Assembly (NCBI RefSeq): GCF_900074915.1
Contig: NZ_LT222319.1
Span: 3,567,001-3,631,000 of the forward strand
Length of the DNA: 64,000 bases
Direction of reading: 5' to 3'
Source of the DNA: Pseudomonas cerasi
GTDB lineage: Bacteria; Pseudomonadota; Gammaproteobacteria; Pseudomonadales; Pseudomonadaceae
The notes beneath the pieces were generated by a model. It was given only the letters and a program-made list of their open reading frames with translations, did not search any database and had not been told where the DNA came from. Within the stretch, counting starts at the first letter, position 1, and each line of letters opens with the position of its first letter. Both the position numbers and the translations under genes were made by a program. Below are positions 8,197 through 17,212 of this stretch, one piece after another.

Positions 8197-9051
8197 TCAA
8201 GAAGCAGCGAAGAAGCGATTGATACAGTGTGCAACAGCGCTCGCACCCTGCTGGTCATCCAGGTGCAGATGATGACCACCTTCAAGCTGCACGACGTCGA
8301 AAGGCAGTCCGGACAGCACAAGCTGGTTTTTCGCCAGCATACCGCCCGCAGCGACCAGCAGTTGCGTCGGGCAACGGATAGCATTGACGAAAGACATTGC
8401 CTGCTGATGCGTGAGACGTATCGCAGACGGCAAGGTCAGGCGACTGTCGCTGCGCCAGGTATAGCCGCCGGGTACCGACATCAGGCCGCGCTGCGCGAGT
8501 AATTCTGCAGCCTCGCGACTGACCGGAACGGTGCCTTTCATTCGCGCCTGGACAGCGCGTTGTAGATCTTCGTAAGCCGGCTTTTTCTTGCCCGACAGCC
8601 TGAGCTGTGCCTGCATGGCCGAGCCCATGCGCTCGGCAGCGGATTCGGGGTCACTGGTCAAGGGAATCAAACCATCGATCAGTGCCAGCCGCGTGATGCG
8701 CTCCGGCAACGACCCGGCCAGCAATACCGAAATGATCGCGCCCAGCGAATGGCCCATCAGGGCGAAGCGCTGCCAGCCCAATTGCTCGGCGACCTGCAGC
8801 ACATCAAACACATAGTCGGCCAGCGCATAGGACGCCCCGGCAGGCCGATGCTCTGAATGACCATGCCCGGCCAGATCAAGCGCCACAATACGCAGGCCCT
8901 CCAGTTGCGGTGCCAGGCGGGCAAAGCTGTTGGCGTTGTCGAGCCAGCCATGCAGGGCAATCACCGGCTGGCCGTCCTCGGGGCCGTAAAGATGCGCCGC
9001 CAGTTCGATATGGCCCAGATTGAAACGCACCTCCTCCACGGTAAACGTCAC
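8197..9051 (-). CDS. Alpha/beta hydrolase
   Basis: A 284-residue cytoplasmic hydrolase. Seen: the HGWLDNANSFA oxyanion region near residue 35, a nucleophile elbow GHSLGAII near residue 100 with Ser as nucleophile, an Asp-bearing strand near 125 (LALIDGLIPL), and a late His in GGHHLHLD (about residue 265), giving a complete Ser-Asp-His type triad. The family covers esterases, lipases and dehalogenases, and the substrate is not predictable. The start overlaps the stop of the upstream hydrolase gene by four bases (ATGA), so the two hydrolases are translationally coupled. There is no signal peptide and the length is typical. Confidence 0.85.
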   Translation of the reverse strand: MTFTVEEVRFNLGHIELAAHLYGPEDGQPVIALHGWLDNANSFARLAPQLEGLRIVALDLAGHGHSEHRPAGASYALADYVFDVLQVAEQLGWQRFALMGHSLGAIISVLLAGSLPERITRLALIDGLIPLTSDPESAAERMGSAMQAQLRLSGKKKPAYEDLQRAVQARMKGTVPVSREAAELLAQRGLMSVPGGYTWRSDSRLTLPSAIRLTHQQAMSFVNAIRCPTQLLVAAGGMLAKNQLVLSGLPFDVVQLEGGHHLHLDDQQGASAVAHCINRFFAAS

Positions 9052-9857
9052 GCCGTCCCCCTTGAGGCGCTCCGCGCGTCCCAGCGAGCCAGCAGCGCCT
9101 TGAGCAGCAATGCGGTTTCATCCGGTCGTTCAAGGGGAAACATGTGCCCTCCGGGCATGGACAGGTATTCGCCTTCGCGCATGCGTCGGGCCAGATAACC
9201 ATGATGAGGCATGATCACCCGGCTGTGTTTGCCGCGCACCATGGCCAGCGGCACCTTGAGTTGCCGTGACGGCATTGGGCTGGTGTGCGGGATACTGCGG
9301 TAGATGCTGATCTCGGTCGCCGGGTCGAAACGCAGACGCCACTGCCCGCCGTCTTCGCGCAGACCATGTTGCAGGTAGGCGGTCAGGCAGTCGGGATCGA
9401 AGCGGCTGAACAGGGTCTTGCCCGCGAAGTAGGCGCGTGCCGACTGCAGATCGTCAAACGCCTCACGCCGGCCCAGGGTGCGACCCGCTGGCGTGATGCG
9501 GTCGATAAAACCCAGCCGCTTGGCAGCGCGTATGACTAACTGATCAGCCAGCCCCAGGACCGGTGAGTCGAGCATCACCACGCCCCGATAGAGTTCCGGG
9601 CAGCGCAATGCGGCATGCAGGTGCAACACGCCGCCGAGCGAGTGCCCTACCCCCCACACCGGGCCCGGCTGCTCACGCAGATGGTGGAGCAACTCATCGA
9701 CCAGATTCAGCCAGTTGTCATCTACCGGAAAACGCGGATCATGGGCGTGTTGCTCAAGATGAGCCACCGAATACTCCGGTGCCAGCGCGCAAAACAGCTT
9801 GTTGTACGTCGCTGAAGGGAAGCCATTGGCGTGAGCAAAGAACACGGGTTGCGACAT
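9048..9857 (-). CDS. Alpha/beta hydrolase
   Basis: A 269-residue hydrolase beginning MSQPVFFAHANGFPS; the HANGFP stretch is typical of a serine hydrolase subgroup. The nucleophile elbow is GVGHSLGGVLHL (about residue 82) and a late His sits in MPGGHMFPLERP. A frame open to 9917 was not used because ATG 9857 has GGAAG at a good distance. It is the first of two coupled hydrolase genes, with a four-base overlap with the next one. No substrate can be assigned. The pair is conserved together in pseudomonads as far as I recall, which suggests a shared but unknown role. Confidence 0.85.
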   Translation of the reverse strand: MSQPVFFAHANGFPSATYNKLFCALAPEYSVAHLEQHAHDPRFPVDDNWLNLVDELLHHLREQPGPVWGVGHSLGGVLHLHAALRCPELYRGVVMLDSPVLGLADQLVIRAAKRLGFIDRITPAGRTLGRREAFDDLQSARAYFAGKTLFSRFDPDCLTAYLQHGLREDGGQWRLRFDPATEISIYRSIPHTSPMPSRQLKVPLAMVRGKHSRVIMPHHGYLARRMREGEYLSMPGGHMFPLERPDETALLLKALLARWDARSASRGTA

Positions 9858-9993
9858 GCCAATACTTCCATGAGCGGGCGAGTCACGATTGTGCCAAGTT
9901 GCTTCGCAGATCGGCAATGACTGGAACCGCCATCGCAGGTGTCACTCCGGCCATCAGGATTACCCGATACGGCGGTCGGAGCGGCGTGAAGGC

Positions 9994-10473
9994 CTATAAA
10001 GCTTGGGTAAAACGGTCCAGACAAGCCTTTATATAGGCGACCTGAAAACCAAAAGACTGTTTGGCAAGGGCCTTGGCCTCAGCAGAGGGCTTGGCCTTTC
10101 TGAAATCCAGGATGGCTAACTGCATGGCTTGTACTGCGACATCCGACAACGGCTGGAACAGCGCGAGGGCACCATTGTCGGGAAACTGGACCTTCAGCTT
10201 GTCGAACAGCATGTCGGCATCATCACGCAAGGCCATGAACTCGGCTGAGGTCATCAGGTTATCCGCATAGACCGCCTTCAAGCGCTTTTCCAGATTCAAT
10301 TCACCGTGTTGCGGTGGAGCCTTGGCAGCAGGCGGAGTTGCAGCAGATATCGGTTGACCGGTGAGTATTCCGCCAAAGGGCGGTGAACTGCCCGGCAAAG
10401 CAGGCGTTTCAGACGCAACCGTCTGTTCAGGCGCAGGGCTCTCTCCGGGTGAGGCTGGCTTTTCTTCGGTCAT
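9994..10473 (-). CDS. Conserved hypothetical protein, Pro-rich N-terminus
   Basis: A 159-residue protein with no recognised domain. ATG 10473 has an excellent AGGAGG upstream, so the 15 extra residues of the longer frame are rejected. The first 65 residues are rich in Pro, Ala, Ser and Glu and probably disordered. The remaining 95 residues (from about HGELNLEKRL) are predicted mostly helical, with AVYADNLMTSAEFMALRDDADMLFD-like amphipathic helices and a C-terminal helix ending CLDRFTQAL. There is no signal peptide or membrane segment. It sits alone between the hydrolase pair and the thioesterase gene. I do not recognise a function. Confidence 0.7.
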   Translation of the reverse strand: MTEEKPASPGESPAPEQTVASETPALPGSSPPFGGILTGQPISAATPPAAKAPPQHGELNLEKRLKAVYADNLMTSAEFMALRDDADMLFDKLKVQFPDNGALALFQPLSDVAVQAMQLAILDFRKAKPSAEAKALAKQSFGFQVAYIKACLDRFTQAL

Positions 10474-10592
10474 TATCAATCCTCCTGAGAATGAGTGCTC
10501 CCTCCAGGGAACACTCAAACACTAAGAGAAAAGATACCCTCTCACAACGGCCAAACCGGATCTGAGAATGCGTCCGTAATAGCTGAAAACAC

Positions 10593-11036
10593 TCAATTGA
10601 CTGGAGGCTCTTTGCCATGCGGTACAACGGCCACCGTCAAGCGCGAAATGCAGCTTGGCTTGCCTTCGTCGTTGCTGATACGGATGTCCCACACATGCGT
10701 GGTCCGGCCTATATGCACGGGCCTGACCACACCGGTGACACGGCCGGCACGCACACCGCGCAAATGGTTGGCGTTGACCTCCAGCCCGACGCAAAAGTAC
10801 TTGCTCGGGTCGACTATCAGATAACTGGCCATCGATCCCAGCGACTCGGCCAGGACCACGGATGCGCCGCCGTGCAGCAGTCCGAAAGGCTGGTGGGTAC
10901 GTTGATCGACCACCATGCTGGCCGTAAGGGAATCATCGGTGAAAGACTCGAAGCGAATGTCCAGCACCTCGCCAATGGTGTTCTTTTGAGCCGCCATGAG
11001 GGCTTCGATATCGGGAGCCTGACGCCATATGCTCAT
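10593..11036 (-). CDS. Hotdog-fold thioesterase (PaaI/YdiI-like)
   Basis: A 147-residue single hotdog domain. The motif QPFGLLHGGASVVLAESLGS (about residues 49-68) is the signature of YdiI/MenI and PaaI-type acyl-CoA thioesterases: the HGG loop binds the thioester and the Glu is the likely catalytic base. The later strand HLRGVRAGRVTGVVRPVHIGRTTHVWDI also fits. ATG 11036 is preceded by AAAGGA and is preferred to a longer frame starting at 11078. These enzymes hydrolyse aromatic or medium acyl-CoA esters in the cytoplasm; the exact substrate is not readable. Length is normal. Confidence 0.85.
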   Translation of the reverse strand: MSIWRQAPDIEALMAAQKNTIGEVLDIRFESFTDDSLTASMVVDQRTHQPFGLLHGGASVVLAESLGSMASYLIVDPSKYFCVGLEVNANHLRGVRAGRVTGVVRPVHIGRTTHVWDIRISNDEGKPSCISRLTVAVVPHGKEPPVN

Positions 11037-11098
11037 GCTAAATCCTTTTTCCGGAAGAGCCGCATTCGCGGCGGTCATTCATTGCTCGCACAGACCGT

Positions 11099-11554
11099 TC
11101 AGACGTGCCTGACGCTGTTGAGGCGCATCCCGCCTGCCACTAAGAACTCGCCTTCCAGCTCGGCAAGACTGGCCGTGCTCATCGGCTCGGCCTGCTGCGG
11201 GCTGCCGTGCGCCAGTACCCCGATCAGTTCGCCTACCAGAGGCTGATGGCTGACCAGCAGCACTTCGTCGACACCCAGCTTGTCCAGTTGCGCCAGCACC
11301 TCACGCGGGCTGCTGTCGGGTGTAAGCCAGGGCGCGGTGACGATCGAGTCATCGAATGCCAACGACTGACGCACCAGCTCGGCAGTCTGTTGTGCTCGCA
11401 CGTAGGGACTTGCGATGATCCGTTGCACGGGCTTGTCTGTCAGGTGCAGCGCACTTTTCAGCACTTCCTCACGTCCGTGTGCAGTCAACTCGCGTTCGGC
11501 ATCACTGCGCGCCCGCGACTGCGCTTCGCCATGACGCAATACCCAGACCTTCAT
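11099..11554 (-). CDS. sixA: Phosphohistidine phosphatase SixA
   Basis: A 151-residue histidine phosphatase. The RHGEAQ motif at residues 7-12 supplies the His that is phosphorylated, SPYVRAQQTAE is the second conserved block, and VLLVSHQPLVGELI provides the second catalytic His. These match the small SixA branch of the RHG superfamily, which removes phosphate from His residues of phosphotransfer proteins (ArcB in E. coli; more recent work points to nitrogen-PTS proteins). Its start overlaps the end of the upstream DUF4389 gene by four bases, so they are cotranslated. The exact target in this organism is inferred, not shown. Confidence 0.85.
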   Translation of the reverse strand: MKVWVLRHGEAQSRARSDAERELTAHGREEVLKSALHLTDKPVQRIIASPYVRAQQTAELVRQSLAFDDSIVTAPWLTPDSSPREVLAQLDKLGVDEVLLVSHQPLVGELIGVLAHGSPQQAEPMSTASLAELEGEFLVAGGMRLNSVRHV

Positions 11555-11895
11555 GGCCTTGGCTCCTCATCGCGCACCGGCTGGGCCGCTGACGGGACAT
11601 GATGAGCCGACTCGCCTTCGGGCGCACGCGGCGCTGGCCAGTCGCCGAAAGGCCAGGGTTTGTGGTCGCTGTGAAAGGTCCCGAAGCGACCGATCTGCGC
11701 CAGGTACTGGCTGATGCTGTCGCCGAAGTTCATCAGGCCGCCATTCGGCGCGCCGTAAATCAGGCGATAAACCAATTGCACCAGCACCACGCCCGCCAGA
11801 ATGATTTGCGCGACGTGCCATACACCCAGAAACAGCAGCATCCACAGAATGCGCAGCAGGATCGATTCGTTGTGCTGGATTTTCGATTCGTTCAA
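11551..11895 (-). CDS. DUF4389 membrane protein
   Basis: A 114-residue protein with one long hydrophobic segment or hairpin (about residues 12-45, ILWMLLFLGVWHVAQIILAGVVLVQLVYRLIYG), a motif NFGDSISQYLAQIGRF, and a hydrophilic Pro/Glu-rich tail. This matches the DUF4389 family, small inner-membrane proteins of unknown function. It lies between gpsA (24 bp upstream) and sixA (overlapping), so the three are probably one transcript. Length is typical and no defect is seen. Confidence 0.8.
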   Translation of the reverse strand: MNESKIQHNESILLRILWMLLFLGVWHVAQIILAGVVLVQLVYRLIYGAPNGGLMNFGDSISQYLAQIGRFGTFHSDHKPWPFGDWPAPRAPEGESAHHVPSAAQPVRDEEPRP

Positions 11896-11919
11896 GACCT
11901 TCTCCTGATCAGACTGAAT

Positions 11920-12945
11920 TCAATTAAAGCCGGTAATCGAAATGAAATCGACGTCCGTCTTGGGCTCGGCCCGCATCAGCGCCTCGATGACCTGGCTGAG
12001 CGTACGGCCTTCAAAAAGAATCGCATGCAGCCCGGCGACCAACGGCATGTAGACCTGCACTTCCTGCGCCTTGACCTTGAGCACCTTGAGGGTGTTCACG
12101 CCCTCGGCCACCTCGCCCAGGCGGGTGACCGCTTCATCCAGCGTCAGCCCCTGGCCCAGCGCAAAGCCGACCTGATAGTTGCGGCTTTTCGGCGAGGAGC
12201 AGGTGACGATGAGATCGCCCACCCCGGCCAGGCCGAGAAAGGTCATCGGGTTGGCGCCCTGGCTGACCGCAAAACGGGTCATTTCCGCCAGCGCCCGGGT
12301 GATCAGCATGCTTTTGGTGTTTTCGCCCATGTCCAGCGCCACCGCCATCCCGGCAATAATCGCGTAGACGTTCTTCAGTGCCCCGCCCAGCTCGACACCA
12401 AAGCGGTCATTGCTGGCATAAACGCGAAAGGTGCGCCCGTGCAATGCAGCCTGAACCGCCTGACACAGCGCTTCGTCTTCACTGGCAACCACTGTTGCAG
12501 TCAACGCATGCTCCGCGATTTCCCGCGCCAGGTTGGGCCCGGACAACACGCCGATACGCGCCTGCGGGACGATCTCTTCGAGGATCTGACTCATCAGCTT
12601 GAAGCTCTGCGCTTCAATTCCCTTGGTCAGGCTCACCAGCATCTTGCCATTGAGGCGCTCGACGTGAGGCGACAGCACCGAGCGCAAGGCACTCGATGGC
12701 AAGGCGACGAAGATCAGTTCGCTGGCGTCGAGCACCGCCGTCAGGTCGGTGACCGGCTCGACTTCAGGACGAATCTTGACACCCTTGAGGTAACGGGGGT
12801 TTTCACGATTGACGCGAATGGCCTCAGCCTGCTCCGGATCGCGCATCCACTGACGAACCTGATGGCCGTTCTCGGCCAGCAGATTGGCAATGGCCGTACC
12901 GAAGCTGCCACCGCCAAGCACCGCGACGGGTTGCTGTGTGGTCAT
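11920..12945 (-). CDS. gpsA: Glycerol-3-phosphate dehydrogenase [NAD(P)+]
   Basis: A 341-residue enzyme that reduces dihydroxyacetone phosphate to sn-glycerol 3-phosphate, the backbone for membrane phospholipids, in the cytoplasm. The N-terminal dinucleotide fold shows AVLGGGSFGTAIANLLA, the middle SLTKGIE and GPNLAREI motifs are present, and the catalytic Lys sits in ELGGALKNVYAI. The C-terminal helical domain (TFLGLAGVGDLIVTCSSPKSRN) is complete. ATG 12945 is chosen because homologues start there (MTTQQP...) with GGA seven bases upstream; the frame extends further. It is divergent from the hybrid kinase gene, as in the P. aeruginosa PA1611-PA1614 region. Confidence 0.95.
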   Translation of the reverse strand: MTTQQPVAVLGGGSFGTAIANLLAENGHQVRQWMRDPEQAEAIRVNRENPRYLKGVKIRPEVEPVTDLTAVLDASELIFVALPSSALRSVLSPHVERLNGKMLVSLTKGIEAQSFKLMSQILEEIVPQARIGVLSGPNLAREIAEHALTATVVASEDEALCQAVQAALHGRTFRVYASNDRFGVELGGALKNVYAIIAGMAVALDMGENTKSMLITRALAEMTRFAVSQGANPMTFLGLAGVGDLIVTCSSPKSRNYQVGFALGQGLTLDEAVTRLGEVAEGVNTLKVLKVKAQEVQVYMPLVAGLHAILFEGRTLSQVIEALMRAEPKTDVDFISITGFN

Positions 12946-13228
12946 AAAACTATCCATCCAGAGCCATTCAAGTGGCGATGCCGTCATTATACGGAGCAAC
13001 ACGTTATCAGCCAGCGACAAAGCTGATCTGTTATGCACGCAGGATGGCATCCATCAACAAGTTCGCTGGAAACACGCGCCATCTCGGTTAACATGCGCGC
13101 ACAGCATGAATCATCACGAATCGGCCCTGCCTTGTGCAGCCGGAGCGATTCGCGACCACCGGGCGAACAGGCATGGACGCATCAATCGAACCACCTCCGC
13201 AGTGCGTTGCGCGCGAGGCCCACAGTCG

Positions 13229-15171
13229 ATGAAGTTTCGGCATTGGGACATCAATACCCGCACACAGATCATCAGCCTTGGCCCTGCCCTGTTGCTGACA
13301 GCTCTGTTGATCAGCTTTTTTACGTTCGTGCGTATTCAGGACCTGCGTCAGGAGCTCAATCACACCGGGCAACTGATCGCCAATCAGCTGGCGACCGCGG
13401 TCGAGCCAGGCGTGACCTCGGGCGATATCGAAGGGCTCAAGGCGTTGATGCGCGCAACCCTGTCCATGCCCAGCGTTCGCTATGTGGAAATTCAGGACAG
13501 CTCCAACACCGCCGTAATCTACATAGACCAGCCGCGCGAAAACGAGCAGCAGACCCGGCAGATGGAAGTGTTTCTGGCCCCCGTTCAGCCGCAGCGCACC
13601 ACCATTCATGGCAATCCAGGCACCCCCGCCGCAGGGAAAAGCCAACCCGCGCAGGGCGCTTCACAGAGTTATCTGGGCCGGGTGCTGGTAGGTATGTCCA
13701 GCGAAGCATTCAGCCGACGTCAGCAAGAGATCCTGCTCAAGGCTGGCGTCCTGGCGATGGTGGCCTTGCTGTTCGCCTTTCTGCTGGCGCGCAGCCTGGC
13801 CTTGAGCCTGTCCAGACCCATCAGCGCTATGGGCGAAGCCCTCAAGGCAATTCAACAGGGCGATTACCACACGCCCATGCCGGTCAGCGATGATGCCGAG
13901 CTGGGTGCGCTGGCGCGGCACATCAACAACCTGGCGGAGAACCTGCACCGCGCCAGCCTCGAGCAGCAACGCTCGGTGGCACAACTGATCCAGACCCGGG
14001 AAGAAGCCGAACAGGCCAACCGCGCCAAATCGGATTTTCTGGCCATGATGAGTCACGAACTGCGTACGCCCATGAACGGTGTACTGGGCATGTTGCAGTT
14101 GCTGGAAACCACGCAGATGACCCACGAGCAGAGCGAGTACGCAACGCTGGCGACCGAATCCACCGAGCATCTGCTGCGGGTCATCAACGACATCCTCGAT
14201 TTTTCCCGCATCGAGCGCGATGCCCTGCAAATGGAAGGCATACCGTTCAACCTGGCTGAACTGGTCAGCGCCTCGACCCACGCCTTCAACCACAGCGCCG
14301 CGCAACGCAACGCAAGCTGCTGTTGGAACTGCATATTCAGCCAGGTCTTGAGGCGATAAACGTCATAGGCGACCCGACCCGCATTCGCCAGATTCTGGTG
14401 AACCTGATCGGCAACGCGCTTAAATTCACCGAGCAAGGCAAGGTCTGCGTCGACGCCAGGTGGGCAATGCTCGACGATGAGCGGCTGCACTTTACCTGCG
14501 CGGTTCAGGACAGCGGCATCGGTATCGACGCCGAGCGACTGGAGTCGATGTTCGATGCGTTCAAGCAGGCCGACAGCTCGATTTCCAGACGTTACGGCGG
14601 CACTGGGCTGGGGCTGCCGATTGCGCGGACCCTGGCCGAACGCATGGGCGGCACTTTGCACGCCGAAAGCGCGGAAGGTTCGGGCTCGCTGTTCACACTG
14701 CAGATCCCCCTGCCCGTCTCGCGCGACGCTTCGGTGGATATTGCCAAGCCGCTGTCGATACTTGATGCACATGGCCGGGAGCGCAGCATTCTGCTGGTCG
14801 AAGACAACCCTGTGAACCGCACGGTGGTGCAGGCCATGTTGCGTAATCTGGGGTGCGAGGTCGACATCGCTGTCGACGGTGCCGAAGCGGTGGCGAAGGC
14901 AAGCGCAGGCAACCACGCGCTGATTCTCATGGATTGCCGACTGCCGGTCATGGATGGCTATGAGGCCACCCGTCGAATCAGGCAACTTTCCGGGCTGGAG
15001 CGAATCCCAATCATTGCCCTGACGGCCAACGCGTTACAGGGTGATCGGGACGCCTGCTTGCAGGCAGGAATGGATGATTACCTGCCCAAACCCTTCAAAC
15101 ATGCTGATTTACAGCAGGTTTTACAGCGCTGGCTGTCCTTTGAAGCACCTGTGACTGGCGATAAATGTTAA
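13229..15171 (+). pseudogene. Hybrid sensor histidine kinase of PA1611 type, frameshifted between HisKA and ATPase domains
   Basis: Joined, this would be a 645-residue hybrid kinase: transmembrane helix about 15-35, periplasmic region to about 170, second helix about 171-192, HAMP about 190-240, HisKA with the phospho-His near 275 (MMSHELRTPMNGVLG), HATPase (NLIGNALKF, DSGIGID, GGTGLGLPIA) and a C-terminal receiver with Asp near 566 (ILMDCRLPVMDG). The first frame stops at 14359, giving only 376 residues without ATPase or receiver. The second frame runs from about 14311 to 15171. Between them lie three copies of CGCAA (14301-14315); two copies give the expected AAQRKLLLELHIQPG. Gene order gpsA-kinase-fabA-fabB equals the PA1611 locus of P. 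aeruginosa, whose product is reported to bind RetS in the Gac network. Orthology is inferred from domains and order. Confidence 0.85.
14301..14315. repeat. Three-copy CGCAA tandem repeat causing a frameshift
   Basis: Three exact tandem copies of CGCAA occur at the break between the two halves of the hybrid kinase. Removing one copy restores a continuous and sensible protein. It is the same kind of change (2 to 3 copies of a pentamer) as in the DUF4892 gene about 6 kb away. Confidence 0.88.
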
Positions 15172-15231
15172 ATTGCGGCAGTCTTGGCATCCAGATCGGC
15201 CAGCAAAATCGGCTGAATGACAAAATTCAGT

Positions 15232-15243
15232 GTACAGGTGTAC
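15232..15243. promoter_or_regulatory. Palindrome upstream of fabAB, candidate fatty-acid regulator operator
   Basis: GTACA and TGTAC are inverted around GG, 150 bp before the fabA ATG. In P. aeruginosa fabAB is controlled by the TetR-type regulator DesT through a palindrome in this region. Whether this palindrome is that site is inference; only the symmetry and position are seen. Confidence 0.35.
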
Positions 15244-15392
15244 CTTGATTTCACCTGCGCTGTGACTTTCATTACAACGCAACAGTCTATGAGTAGGCTG
15301 CCGGACAGGGTCCTGGCGAAAATAACACGCCAGAACTGGCGTTCGGGCCAGTGGCGCCACAACCTGCCGCACAAGATTATTGAGGAGCTCGC

Positions 15393-15908
15393 ATGACCAA
15401 ACAACACGCCTTTACCCGGGAAGACCTGCTGCGCTGCAGTCGTGGCGAGCTGTTCGGCCCAGGTAATGCGCAACTGCCCGCCCCCAACATGCTGATGGTT
15501 GATCGCATCACGCACATCAGTGATGAGGGCGGCAAGTTCGGCAAGGGTGAGTTGGTCGCCGAACTGGATATCAATCCGGACCTGTGGTTCTTTGCCTGCC
15601 ACTTCGAAGGTGATCCGGTCATGCCTGGATGCCTGGGCCTCGACGCCATGTGGCAGTTGGTCGGTTTCTATCTTGGCTGGCAGGGCAACCCCGGCCGTGG
15701 TCGTGCCCTGGGTTCAGGCGAAGTGAAGTTTTTCGGTCAGGTGCTGCCTACCGCCAAGAAGGTCACTTACAACATCCACATCAAGCGCGTCCTGAAGGGC
15801 AAACTGAACCTGGCCATCGCCGACGGTTCGGTCAGTGTCGACGGTCGCGAAATCTATACCGCCGAAGGCCTCCGGGTCGGCGTGTTCACTTCCACTGAAA
15901 ATTTCTAA
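15393..15908 (+). CDS. fabA: 3-hydroxydecanoyl-ACP dehydratase/isomerase FabA
   Basis: A 171-residue bifunctional enzyme that dehydrates 3-hydroxyacyl-ACP and isomerises trans-2-decenoyl-ACP to the cis-3 form, the branch point of anaerobic unsaturated fatty acid synthesis. The hotdog active site is seen as WFFACHFEGDPVMPGCLG (catalytic His near residue 71) and LDAMWQLVGF (Asp near 85). The length equals E. coli FabA. It starts at ATG 15393, preceded by GAGGAG. Only 10 bases separate it from fabB, so they form the usual fabAB operon. The intergenic region upstream contains a short palindrome that may be an operator. Confidence 0.97.
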   Translation: MTKQHAFTREDLLRCSRGELFGPGNAQLPAPNMLMVDRITHISDEGGKFGKGELVAELDINPDLWFFACHFEGDPVMPGCLGLDAMWQLVGFYLGWQGNPGRGRALGSGEVKFFGQVLPTAKKVTYNIHIKRVLKGKLNLAIADGSVSVDGREIYTAEGLRVGVFTSTENF

Positions 15909-15918
15909 GGGTACTCGC

Positions 15919-17142
15919 ATGCGCCGCGTCGTTATCACTGGTCTGGGTATTGTTTCCTGCTTGGGCAATGACAAAGACACCGTCACCGCTAACCTGCGTG
16001 CTAACCGCCCTGGCATCCGCTTCAACCCGGAATATGCCGAAATGGGTCTGCGCAGCCAGGTTTCCGGCTCCATCGACCTGAACCTGGAAGAGCTGATCGA
16101 TCGCAAGATCTTCCGTTTCGTCGGCCATGCGGCAGCCTATGCCTACCTGGCGATGAAAGACGCCATCACCGATTCGGGCCTGACCGACGAGCAGGTTTCC
16201 AACGTGCGTACCGGCCTGATCGCCGGCAGCGGCGGCGCCTCGACCCTGAACCAGATGGAAGCGCTGGACACCCTGCGCGAGAAAGGCGTCAAGCGCGTCG
16301 GCCCGTACCGCGTCACGCGGACCATGGGCAGCACCGTTTCGGCCTGCCTGGCCACGCCGTTCAAGATCAAGGGTGTGAACTACTCCATCTCGTCCGCCTG
16401 CGCCACCAGCGCACACTGCATCGGCAACGCTGTCGAGCAGATCCAGCTGGGCAAGCAGGACATCGTCTTTGCCGGTGGCGGCGAAGAAGAGCACTGGAGC
16501 CAGTCGTTCCTGTTCGACGCGATGGGTGCACTGTCCACCCAGTACAACGAAACGCCGGAAAAAGCCTCGCGTGCGTACGACGCCAAGCGCGACGGTTTCG
16601 TCATTGCCGGTGGTGGCGGCATGGTCGTTGTCGAAGAACTCGAACACGCTCTGGCGCGTGGCGCGAAGATCTACGCAGAGATCGTCGGCTACGGCGCGAC
16701 CTCCGATGGCTACGACATGGTCGCACCAAGCGGTGAAGGCGCCATTCGTTGCATGAAGATGGCGCTGGGCGACATCGATTCGGGTGCCATTGACTACATC
16801 AACACCCACGGCACCTCGACTCCGGTCGGCGACGCCAAGGAGATGGAAGGCGTGCGCGAAGTATTCGGCGCCAACGCTCCGGCGATCAGCTCCACCAAGA
16901 GCCTGTCGGGCCACTCGCTGGGCGCCGCAGGTGTCCACGAAGCGATCTACTGCCTGCTGATGATGGAAAACAACTTCATCGCAGGTTCGGCCAACATCGA
17001 CGAACTGGACCCGGTGGTTGCCGACATGCCTATCCTGCTCAAGACTCAGGAAGATGCGAAGATCGATCTGGTCATGAGCAACAGCTTCGGCTTCGGCGGC
17101 ACCAACGCCACGCTGGTCTTGAAGCGCTGGGCGGGCAAGTAA
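15919..17142 (+). CDS. fabB: 3-oxoacyl-ACP synthase I (FabB)
   Basis: A 407-residue condensing enzyme that elongates cis-3-decenoyl-ACP and other acyl-ACPs in the cytoplasm. The catalytic Cys lies in SISSACATSAHCIGNA (about 163), and the two catalytic His residues in NTHGTSTPVGD (about 298) and SLSGHSLGAAG (about 333). The glycine-rich end FGFGGTNATLVLKR is present. ATG 15919 (MRRVVITGLG) is the family start; the longer open frame runs back through fabA. It is cotranscribed with fabA and followed by a strong terminator. Confidence 0.97.
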   Translation: MRRVVITGLGIVSCLGNDKDTVTANLRANRPGIRFNPEYAEMGLRSQVSGSIDLNLEELIDRKIFRFVGHAAAYAYLAMKDAITDSGLTDEQVSNVRTGLIAGSGGASTLNQMEALDTLREKGVKRVGPYRVTRTMGSTVSACLATPFKIKGVNYSISSACATSAHCIGNAVEQIQLGKQDIVFAGGGEEEHWSQSFLFDAMGALSTQYNETPEKASRAYDAKRDGFVIAGGGGMVVVEELEHALARGAKIYAEIVGYGATSDGYDMVAPSGEGAIRCMKMALGDIDSGAIDYINTHGTSTPVGDAKEMEGVREVFGANAPAISSTKSLSGHSLGAAGVHEAIYCLLMMENNFIAGSANIDELDPVVADMPILLKTQEDAKIDLVMSNSFGFGGTNATLVLKRWAGK

Positions 17143-17165
17143 TACCGCTTTTGCGACAAACAAAG

Positions 17166-17191
17166 AAGGCGCCTTTCGAGGCGCCTTTTTT
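17166..17191 (+). terminator. Rho-independent terminator after fabB
   Basis: AAGGCGCC and GGCGCCTT form an 8-bp stem with a 6-base loop, followed directly by a run of T. It lies 24 bases after the fabB stop. Confidence 0.9.
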
Positions 17192-17212
17192 GTGAATGGG
17201 GAAAAGTGGCTG

